Below, piece by piece: positions 1-5,268 of a stretch of 6,780 nucleotides of DNA. The notes beneath the pieces are model-generated. The model was not told the origin of the DNA, made no database searches, and was given only the letters and a program-made list of their open reading frames with translations. Both the position numbers and the translations under genes were made by a program. Where the stretch lies: positions 1 through 6,780 of the forward strand of contig VBLA01000286.1 in assembly GCA_005879245.1 (NCBI GenBank), written 5' to 3'. Within the stretch, counting starts at the first letter, position 1. Each line of letters opens with the position of its first letter. Source of the stretch: Deltaproteobacteria bacterium. GTDB taxonomy: Bacteria > Desulfobacterota > Binatia > DP-6.

Positions 1-563
1 TTCTTCACGTCGGCCAGCGTATCCTTCGCGCGGTCTGCCAGCACCGGCAGGCGGTTCAGGATCTCGATGGCCGCCTCCTCCGCGTTCTTCAAGGTCGACG
101 GTGCCGCTGGCACGTAGTTCCACGGCGGCTCGAACGGCAGGTGCGGGGGAGGATACCGGTCGGGGTCGAAGAAATCCGTCTGGATGAAGCGGACCCCGGT
201 GATACCGGCCGACGCGAGCTGGACACGCAGGTTGGGAGCGATGAACTCTTCTCCTGATTTGGGCGCACCGGTCCTGAGTCCCAGGCGAACGAGTGCGTCG
301 ACATACATGTCGGCGGTGACCTGGACGTGGCGGTGATCGGGCGCGATGGTGATGTCGCTGACCGTGCCGACGGTCACGCCCCGGAACTTGACCGGTGAGC
401 CGACGTCGAGGCCCTGCACCGACTCGTCGAAGTAGCTGATCGCCGGGAACGACTCGCGCCGGAACCGTCGCGCGCCGAGCCAGAAGAGCGTGCCCAGCAT
501 CGCGCCGACGGCGAGCAGGACAAAGAGCCCGAGCTTCCAGTGGTTGGTGGCGGTGGTCGCCAT
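1..563 (-). CDS. mlaD: MlaD-like MCE-domain substrate-binding protein (partial, C-terminus beyond left edge)
   Basis: Periplasmic, inner-membrane-anchored component of an Mla-type phospholipid transporter; family members form hexameric rings that pass lipid between permease and periplasm. The frame is open from ATG 563 to the left edge, giving 187 codons (MATTATNHWKLGLFVLL...). Residues about 11-30 form one N-terminal transmembrane helix. Residues about 40-135 are the MCE domain, with the hallmark G-S-P-V-K-F-R-G-V-x-V-G-x-V at 55-68. The segment after about 155 starts a probable helical C-terminal extension (LKNAEEAAIEILNRLP), cut by the window. The ATG lies one nucleotide after the ATPase stop (TGAGATG) with no clear Shine-Dalgarno, so translation is probably coupled to mlaF. 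The stop codon is not in the window, so full length is unknown. The family call is firm; orthology to E. coli MlaD specifically, rather than another MCE protein, is inferred from the operon. Confidence 0.9.
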   Translation of the reverse strand, partial: MATTATNHWKLGLFVLLAVGAMLGTLFWLGARRFRRESFPAISYFDESVQGLDVGSPVKFRGVTVGTVSDITIAPDHRHVQVTADMYVDALVRLGLRTGAPKSGEEFIAPNLRVQLASAGITGVRFIQTDFFDPDRYPPPHLPFEPPWNYVPAAPSTLKNAEEAAIEILNRLPVLADRAKDTLADVK

Positions 564-564
564 C

Positions 565-1311
565 TCACGCGGCCCGGGCCCGAGGATTGAAGAAGGCTCG
601 GACCGCCGGATCGGCGCTTCCGTCGCGGAGCGCCGCGGGCTCTCCGCGCGCGACGATGCCGCGCGCTCGGCCGTCCAGCATGATGCAGTGTCTGACGATC
701 GCGAAGATGCTCCGCAGCTCGTGCGTGACCACGACCGTCGTCATGCCGAGGCTGACATTCAGGGTCGCGATGAGATCGTCGAGTTCGGCGGAGGTGACCG
801 GATCGAGGCCCGCCGACGGCTCGTCGAGGAACAGCAGCGAGGGGTCGAGGGCGAGCGCGCGGGCGATCCCAGCGCGCTTCTTCATCCCGCCCGAGATCTC
901 CGCAGGAAGGTGGTTCTCGAAACCCTCGAGTCCCACCAGACGGAGCTTCGAGCGGACGATCGTGTCGATCGCGTCGCGGTCGAGCTTGGTCCACTTCGCG
1001 AGCGCGAGGGCGACATTCTCCGCGAGCGTCATCGAGCCGAAGAGCGCTCCCGATTGGAAGAGGACGCCGTAGCCTGGGGGTCCCTCGCGCCGAGGGGGTG
1101 CGCCGGCGATGCGGATCGTGCCACGCAGAGGTTCCTCGAGACCGATCAGTGCGCGGAGCAAGGTCGACTTCCCGCTCCCGCTCCCGCCCAGGACGGCGAA
1201 CACGTCGCCGCGGGCCACCGTGAAGTCGAGGTTCTCGAGCACCACCGTGTTGCCGTAGCCGAGCGTCAGGCGCTCGACCTCGATCACGGGCGACTCAGCG
1301 GCCGAGGACAT
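565..1311 (-). CDS. mlaF: MlaF-like ABC transporter ATP-binding protein
   Basis: Cytoplasmic ATPase that powers the MlaE permease in phospholipid transport. The 248-residue protein has every ABC motif: Walker A GGSGSGKST (42-50), Q-loop Gln86 in YGVLFQSGALF, signature ISGGM (139-143, followed by KKR as is usual in Mla/MCE ATPases), Walker B LLFLDEP (159-165), D-loop SAGLD (166-170) and H-loop His197. Length fits the family (about 250-270). ATG 1311 lies inside the end of the permease gene (17-nt overlap); an in-frame GTG at 1287 (residue 9, VIEVERL) would begin just after the permease stop and is a real alternative. Neither start has an obvious Shine-Dalgarno. The neighbours, permease upstream and MCE protein downstream, fix the role as Mla type. 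Confidence 0.95.
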   Translation of the reverse strand: MSSAAESPVIEVERLTLGYGNTVVLENLDFTVARGDVFAVLGGSGSGKSTLLRALIGLEEPLRGTIRIAGAPPRREGPPGYGVLFQSGALFGSMTLAENVALALAKWTKLDRDAIDTIVRSKLRLVGLEGFENHLPAEISGGMKKRAGIARALALDPSLLFLDEPSAGLDPVTSAELDDLIATLNVSLGMTTVVVTHELRSIFAIVRHCIMLDGRARGIVARGEPAALRDGSADPAVRAFFNPRARAA

Positions 1312-2431
1312 TGAAGAGCACCGTGAAGATGGCGTCGATGACGACGATGGCGAAGAGGCTCGTCACCACTGCCGAGGTCGTCGCGCGGCCGACGCCCTCG
1401 GCGCCGCCGCGGGCGGCGAGGCCGCGCTGGCACGCGATGAGTGCGATGCTGAGCCCGAAGAACACGGTCTTGAGGCACCCCGAGGAGACGTCCCAGAGCC
1501 GCACGGCCTTCTGTGTCTCGATCAGGTACGCGTTGGCGGTGATGTCGAGGCCGAGCATCGCGACCAAGAGCCCGCCGGCTATCCCTATCACGTCCGCGAG
1601 GATCGTGAGCAGCGGCAGGACGAGCACGAGTGTGATGATGCGCGGGAAGACGAGGAAGCCGTACGGGTCGAGGCCGAGGGTCCGTAGCGCATCGATCTCC
1701 TCGGACACCCGCATCGTCCCGAGCTCGGCAGAGAACGCCGCGCCCGAGCGGCCGGCCACGATGATCGCCGTCATGAGCGGCGCCAGCTCCCGCGTGACCG
1801 AGAGGCCGACCAGGTCGGCCACGAAAATGTTGGCCCCGAACTGCTTGAGCTGCACGGCGGCCTGGAAGGCCGTCACGAGGCCGACCAGGAAGTTGATCAC
1901 CAGGACGATCGGGAGGCTGTCGGCCCCGGCGCGCTCCATGAGCCGTGGAACATCGCCCCAGTTGATGGAAGAGGGCACGCGAACCGCATTCGCCCCGGCC
2001 AGCGCAACGTCGCCGATGAAGTCGAGCCCGTGGCTTTCGCTCAGCATCGTGAGGGTCTCGCGGCCGATCTGGTCGAGGACGCCGATCCGGGTCGGGGGCG
2101 GGTGGAGGCTCGATCTCGGTGGGTGCGATCCGTAGAGATCGAGCATGGCGCGGACCCCGCCGTGCGCGCCGACGATCTCGGCGTCGCCGCCCGCGGCGAC
2201 GACCTCGTCGCGAAGCTCCAGCAGGAGCGCGGTGGCCGCGCCGTCGAGCGTGTCCACCCCCGACAGGTCGAACGCCAGATGGGCGGCAGGAGGACGGGCC
2301 AGCCGGCGCACGCTCTGCCACGAGGCGAAGCACTGCCGGAAGCGGAGCTGCCCCCCGAATCGCAGCTCGGCCCGGCCGTCCTGCAGGTCGATCCGCTCGA
2401 CGCGGAACCCGGGATCGTGCGTGTCGGTCAC
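1295..2431 (-). CDS. mlaE: MlaE-like permease with N-terminal STAS (MlaB-like) domain
   Basis: Inner-membrane permease of the Mla/MCE phospholipid transporter, 378 residues. Residues about 10-105 form a STAS domain (FDLSGVDTLDGAATALL, 54-70) corresponding to the separate MlaB protein of E. coli, so MlaB and MlaE are fused here. Residues about 120-378 are the MlaE core: an N-terminal interfacial helix, hydrophobic segments near 173-192, 260-290, 322-335 and 352-376, and the family signature from ELAPLMTAIIVAGRSGAAFS (215-234) through SEEIDAL (243-249). The C-terminal AEGVGRATTSAVV also fits. The start is GTG 2431; no other in-frame start lies between it and the upstream stop near 2528, and no clear Shine-Dalgarno precedes it. 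The STAS loop reads D-G-A where MlaB-type domains usually have D-[ST]-[AS], so the usual phosphorylatable residue is missing. The gene overlaps mlaF by 17 nt, indicating one operon. Confidence 0.95.
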   Translation of the reverse strand: MTDTHDPGFRVERIDLQDGRAELRFGGQLRFRQCFASWQSVRRLARPPAAHLAFDLSGVDTLDGAATALLLELRDEVVAAGGDAEIVGAHGGVRAMLDLYGSHPPRSSLHPPPTRIGVLDQIGRETLTMLSESHGLDFIGDVALAGANAVRVPSSINWGDVPRLMERAGADSLPIVLVINFLVGLVTAFQAAVQLKQFGANIFVADLVGLSVTRELAPLMTAIIVAGRSGAAFSAELGTMRVSEEIDALRTLGLDPYGFLVFPRIITLVLVLPLLTILADVIGIAGGLLVAMLGLDITANAYLIETQKAVRLWDVSSGCLKTVFFGLSIALIACQRGLAARGGAEGVGRATTSAVVTSLFAIVVIDAIFTVLFNVLGR

Positions 2432-2527
2432 GCGCGGGGCAGTATCGGTGCGGCGCGGGATCTGGTCAACGGGTGCCGTCGACGATGGCGTGGATGATCC
2501 ACCCGAAGGGAAGGTCCACCCGGAATC

Positions 2528-2836
2528 TCAGACGTATCGCGGGATCGGGCCGTTGTGCGGAGTCGTGCGACCGGAGAGGTCGAGCGTCACCTCGTCGACG
2601 TAGCACCATCCCCAACCTTCGGGCGGGTCATAGCCTTCGATGATCGGATGATCGGTCGCGTGGAAGTGCTTGGTGGCGTGACGGTTCGGCGAGCTGTCGC
2701 AGCAGCCGACGTGGCCGCACGTCCGGCAGAGCCGCAGATGCACCCAGATCGAATCGATCCTCAGGCACTCCTCGCAGCCGAACGCGCTGGGGACGACCCT
2801 GCGGATCCCGGCCGAGTGGGTGCATTCGTCAGCCAT
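2528..2836 (-). CDS. UBP-type zinc-finger protein
   Basis: Small cytoplasmic protein (102 residues) consisting almost wholly of a zf-UBP domain. Visible ligand candidates are C5 and H7 (ECTH), C21/C24 (CEEC), C37/C40 (CRTC), C45/C46 in the diagnostic CGHVGCC run, then H53, H57, H59 and H63 (RHATKHFHATDHP). In eukaryotes this finger binds the free C-terminal Gly-Gly of ubiquitin in deubiquitinases and HDAC6; the role of stand-alone bacterial copies is not established. ATG 2836 is preferred over an upstream in-frame start at 2941 because it has a strong Shine-Dalgarno (GGGAGG, 4-nt spacer) and because the protein then begins at the first zinc-ligand motif. The start overlaps the stop of the flavoprotein gene by 8 nt (ATGGCTGA), so the two are translationally coupled. 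From memory, such fingers are often found beside thioredoxin-reductase-like genes in actinobacteria and other groups. Confidence 0.93.
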   Translation of the reverse strand: MADECTHSAGIRRVVPSAFGCEECLRIDSIWVHLRLCRTCGHVGCCDSSPNRHATKHFHATDHPIIEGYDPPEGWGWCYVDEVTLDLSGRTTPHNGPIPRYV

Positions 2837-4493
2837 TGGTCCTCCCGATGTTGCCCATGACGGCCGCTTCGCCGCGGACGTCGGCGAGAAACCCGTGCAG
2901 CGCCGCGACCACCTGTGCCCCCTCGCCGACGGCGGCGGCAACGCGCTTCACCGACCCGGCACGCACGTCACCGATCGCGAAGACGCCCTTGCGGCTCGTC
3001 TCGAGCGGCCGCTGCCCGTTCCCGAGATCCGCGCCGGTGCGCACGAACCCCTTGTCGTCGAGCACCACGTCGGACTGCGACAACCACGCGGTGTTCGGGT
3101 CGGCACCGATGAAGAGGAACAGATGGCGCCAACGGACGGCTTCGAGCGTTCCACCCACTCCTTCGAGGGCAGTGACTTCGGCCTGCACCAGCACCTCGAT
3201 GTTCGGCAGCGCAGCGATGCGGTCGACGAGATAGCGCGACATGCTCGCCTCCAGGCTCCGTCCGCGCACGAGAAGCCAGACCTTGGCCACCTGGCTCGCG
3301 AGATAGACGACCGCCTGGCCCGCCGAGTTGCCGGCGCCGACCAGCGCCACCTCCTGCCCGGCGCAGAGCTTCCCCTCGAGCGGCGAAGCCCAGTAATGCA
3401 CGGATGAGGCTTCGAACTCGGTGAGATTCGGAAGATCGAGGCGGCGGTACCGGACGCCGCTAGCGATCACGACGGCGCGGGCGCTGACCCGCTCGTCATT
3501 GGCGAGCCCCAGCTCGAACCGCGCGTCCTCGCCGGCGGGGCGACAGCGCAAGCGCACGACCTCGTCGGGTATCGCCATCTCAGCTCCGAACTTCTCCGCT
3601 TGATTGAACGCGCGCGCCATGAGCGCGATGCCTGAAATCCCGGTGGGAAAGCCCATGTAGTTCTCGATCCGAGCCGACGCGCCAGCTTGACCGCCGAAGG
3701 CGCGGCAATCGAGCACGATCACCGAGAGCCCTTCGGACGCCGCGTAAACTGCCGCGGCGAGGCCAGCCGGTCCGGCGCCGATGATCGCCACGTCATGGAC
3801 CTTGCTCGGATCGATCGATCGCACGAGGCCGAGGCAGCGCGCGAGCTCGACCTCGCTGGGATTGCGAAGCATCCGTCCGTTGGGGCAGAGCACGATCGGC
3901 AACTCCGACGGCTCGACGCTGAAGCGCTCGATGAGGGTCTTCGCGCAAGAATCGCTGTCGGAGTCGAGGGTGTGGTGAGGATGCCCGTTGCGAGTGAGGA
4001 ATCCTGCCAGCCGAAGCACGTCACCGTCACCGGCGTGGCCGACGATCAGCGGACCTGCGACGCCGCTCTGGATCAGACCGACGCGGCGCAGGATGAGTGC
4101 CCGCATGATGCGTTCGCCCAGCTCGGCTTCCGCGACCAGAACGTCACGCAGCCTGGGCGGCGGAATGACGAGCGCCTCGACTGGCTTCGCGGCATGCGCG
4201 TCCACCAGGGAAGGGCGGCCGGACAGCTGGGTGAGCTCGCCCATGAACGAGCGAGGACCGTGCGTGATGATCGCCTCGTCGCGCCCGAGCGGGCTGTGCT
4301 GCGTGATCGCGACCTCGCCGGTCAGGACGACGAACATGCCGGGACTGATTTCGCCGGTCGCGACGAGCCGTTCGCCCGCGCGGTAGGCGCGGCGCTCGCC
4401 GAAGCGCCGCAGGCGGTCGACCTCCGCGGGCTCCAGCGTGGGGAACATCTGCTCGTAACGGGCCTCGATGACCGGGCGCCCAGGTGCGGCCAT
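2829..4493 (-). CDS. cNMP-binding-domain / Trx-like / thioredoxin-reductase-like FAD oxidoreductase fusion
   Basis: Cytoplasmic 554-residue flavoprotein with three parts. Residues about 16-130 are a cyclic-nucleotide-binding (CRP-like) beta-barrel domain (GMFVVLTGEVAI 52-63; FMGELTQLSGRPSLVDAHA 83-101). Residues about 146-225 look like a degenerate thioredoxin/glutaredoxin fold (ELPIVLCPNGRMLRNPSEV, 197-215) with no CxxC. Residues about 233-540 are a thioredoxin-reductase-type module: FAD site IIGAGPAGLAAA (237-248), GGQA plus IENYMGFPTGISG (267-289), NAD(P)H site VALVGAGNSAGQA (382-394), and second FAD motif GVFAIGDVRAGSVKRVAAA (503-521). Where thioredoxin reductases carry CxxC, this protein reads VHYWASPLEG (365-374), so the redox disulfide is absent. 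ATG 4493 is chosen because AGGA sits 6 nt upstream; a GTG at 4574 would add 27 residues but has no ribosome site. NAD(P)H-dependent FAD oxidoreduction is likely; substrate and electron acceptor are unknown. The gene is coupled to the zinc-finger gene. Confidence 0.93.
   Translation of the reverse strand: MAAPGRPVIEARYEQMFPTLEPAEVDRLRRFGERRAYRAGERLVATGEISPGMFVVLTGEVAITQHSPLGRDEAIITHGPRSFMGELTQLSGRPSLVDAHAAKPVEALVIPPPRLRDVLVAEAELGERIMRALILRRVGLIQSGVAGPLIVGHAGDGDVLRLAGFLTRNGHPHHTLDSDSDSCAKTLIERFSVEPSELPIVLCPNGRMLRNPSEVELARCLGLVRSIDPSKVHDVAIIGAGPAGLAAAVYAASEGLSVIVLDCRAFGGQAGASARIENYMGFPTGISGIALMARAFNQAEKFGAEMAIPDEVVRLRCRPAGEDARFELGLANDERVSARAVVIASGVRYRRLDLPNLTEFEASSVHYWASPLEGKLCAGQEVALVGAGNSAGQAVVYLASQVAKVWLLVRGRSLEASMSRYLVDRIAALPNIEVLVQAEVTALEGVGGTLEAVRWRHLFLFIGADPNTAWLSQSDVVLDDKGFVRTGADLGNGQRPLETSRKGVFAIGDVRAGSVKRVAAAVGEGAQVVAALHGFLADVRGEAAVMGNIGRTNG
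2841..2846 (-). promoter_or_regulatory. Shine-Dalgarno of the UBP zinc-finger gene, inside the upstream gene
   Basis: GGGAGG followed by the 4-nt spacer ACCA and ATG 2836. It lies within the last codons of the flavoprotein gene, which settles the zinc-finger start and supports coupled translation. Confidence 0.8.
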
Positions 4494-4499
4494 GAAGTA

Positions 4500-4503
4500 T
4501 CCT
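4500..4503 (-). promoter_or_regulatory. Shine-Dalgarno of the flavoprotein gene
   Basis: AGGA with a 6-nt spacer (TACTTC) before ATG 4493. It favours this start over the upstream GTG at 4574, which has no purine-rich site. Confidence 0.6.
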
Positions 4504-4643
4504 GCGAATCCGATGGAGCCGGACGGCCACCCCGTGATCGACCGGCACCCTCCGATGAGCAGACTCACGGTCACCGCGAGTGGTTCGGCGGGAGCACCGA
4601 GGTGGTTCCCCCGATCGGTTTTCGAGGCCGGCGAGAATGAGCT

Positions 4644-4670
4644 TGCCGATCGTCACTCTCGATCGCGGCA
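4644..4670. other. Imperfect hairpin between the secreted-protein gene and the flavoprotein gene
   Basis: TGCCGATCG (4644-4652) pairs with CGATCGCGGCA (4660-4670) around a 7-nt loop, giving 9 bp with a 2-nt bulge. It sits 17 nt past the stop of the minus-strand secreted-protein gene. No T-run follows on the minus strand, so it is at best a weak or factor-assisted terminator, or an mRNA-processing or stability element. The rest of 4494-4686 shows nothing recognisable. Confidence 0.3.
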
Positions 4671-4686
4671 GGGGGCGCGGCGCAGT

Positions 4687-4995
4687 TCAGTGGCAGTAGG
4701 TCTCGTCGCCGAACCTCCAGCACAGCCCCGGGTCCGTGCCCACACTCTGGAGCTCCAGGCGGAGCGGCCAGCTGGTGACGGGGGGCTCGTCGAAGAGCCC
4801 GCTGCCTCCGTGTACGGGCAGGGCGGGGAGCGCGCCGACATGGCTGGGTTCGGCCGCCACCTGCGTGCCGATCAACAGCTGGCGGCTGCCGAGCGTGCAC
4901 TCCAGCTGCGTCCCGAACCAACGGCAGGAGGCCCAGGCGTCGGGCGACGCGCCGACGAGCGCGAGCGCCACCAGAGTGCGTAGGAGTCGTTTCAT
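4687..4995 (-). CDS. Small secreted protein with paired CxxFGxxxxC motifs
   Basis: Not a family I recognise. The 102-residue protein starts with a clear Sec signal peptide: MKRLLR, hydrophobic TLVALALVGA, and a probable cleavage site after A-W-A (residues 20-22), leaving an 80-residue periplasmic or secreted protein. The mature part has exactly four cysteines, arranged as two alike motifs at its ends: C-R-W-F-G-x4-C (24-33) and C-W-R-F-G-x4-C (92-101), the second one residue before the C-terminus. This suggests two disulfides, local or cross-linking the ends. The middle is Pro/Gly-rich with no motif. ATG 4995 follows GAGGAGA (5006-5012) at a somewhat long 10-nt spacing; the signal peptide begins exactly at this Met, which supports the start. 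It may be co-transcribed with the flavoprotein gene 193 nt downstream. The gene call is good, since signal peptide and cysteine pattern would be hard to get by chance; function is unknown. Confidence 0.75.
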   Translation of the reverse strand: MKRLLRTLVALALVGASPDAWASCRWFGTQLECTLGSRQLLIGTQVAAEPSHVGALPALPVHGGSGLFDEPPVTSWPLRLELQSVGTDPGLCWRFGDETYCH

Positions 4996-5094
4996 CGCGT
5001 TCAACTCTCCTCGTCGCCTCTCCGTGCACGATCCGCGCCAGCAGCCGTCGGGCTCGGTCGGATCGAAGAGCTGCGATGCGAGCGCGCGCGATTC

Positions 5095-5131
5095 TGCCGA
5101 CCCATCGGCACGGTGCCGAGACATCGGCACG
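5095..5131. repeat. Tandem 18-bp inverted-repeat units (candidate operator or double hairpin)
   Basis: Two copies with a 19-bp period: TGCCGACCCATCGGCACG (5095-5112) and TGCCGAGACATCGGCACG (5114-5131), identical at 16 of 18 positions. Each is an inverted repeat, TGCCGA-N4-TCGGCA; the second extends to 7 bp (GTGCCGA-GACA-TCGGCAC, 5113-5130). The only differences fall in the 4-nt centre. The array sits between the divergent genes starting at 4995 and 5269, where a dimeric regulator could control both, or where RNA could fold into two adjacent tetraloop hairpins. Confidence 0.6.
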
Positions 5132-5184
5132 CGGCGCTCGGATTCGCGCCCGCGGATCGCCGCATGGCCTCGTGTATCTTCTCC

Positions 5185-5201
5185 CTGCAGCGCGGCTGCA
5201 G
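5185..5201. other. Short perfect inverted repeat upstream of the rightward secreted-protein gene
   Basis: CTGCAGC (5185-5191) and GCTGCAG (5195-5201) are perfectly complementary around a 3-nt centre (GCG). No T-run follows, so it is not an intrinsic terminator. It lies 68 nt before the ATG at 5269 and could be an operator or a 5'-UTR hairpin, or chance in GC-rich DNA. Confidence 0.3.
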
Positions 5202-5258
5202 AGCGGCACGGCAGTTGCGGAGGGTGACGAGCGGATGCGGCGCCAATACCAGCCGCGC

Positions 5259-5263
5259 GGAGG
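5259..5263 (+). promoter_or_regulatory. Shine-Dalgarno of the rightward secreted-protein gene
   Basis: GGAGG with a 5-nt spacer (CTCAG) before ATG 5269. It decides this start over the GTG at 5113 (no signal peptide at that N-terminus) and the GTG at 5305. I could not identify convincing -35/-10 boxes upstream. Confidence 0.75.
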
Positions 5264-5268
5264 CTCAG

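Noticed and set aside
571..580. GGCCCGGGCC perfect palindrome at the end of mlaF
   Set aside because: All-GC, within coding sequence, and expected by chance in DNA this GC-rich.
490..1314. 274-codon plus-strand frame opposite mlaF
   Set aside because: Antisense shadow of an ATPase with all motifs intact on the minus strand; composition is charged and low-complexity with no domain.
1284..2333. 349-codon minus-strand frame overlapping the permease gene
   Set aside because: Arg/Pro/Ala/Gly-rich frame-shifted shadow of mlaE.
2490..2502. GTGGAT-G-ATCCAC inverted repeat in the gap between the zinc-finger gene and mlaE
   Set aside because: Only about 5 bp of stem with a 3-nt loop and no T-run; too short to call a terminator or operator in GC-rich sequence.
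2432..2527. Possible promoter for the mla operon in the 96-nt gap
   Set aside because: No -35/-10 or -24/-12 pair I could defend; the mla genes may be read through from the upstream pair.
4494..4574. 27-residue extension of the flavoprotein from GTG 4574
   Set aside because: No ribosome site before the GTG, whereas AGGA is well placed before ATG 4493.
3687..4640. 317-codon plus-strand frame opposite the flavoprotein gene
   Set aside because: Antisense shadow of a fully motif-supported gene; no recognisable domain.
5113..5268. N-terminal extension of the rightward secreted protein from GTG 5113
   Set aside because: The GTG lies inside the inverted-repeat array, the added 52 residues are Arg/Ala-rich and would bury the signal peptide, and ATG 5269 has a strong Shine-Dalgarno.
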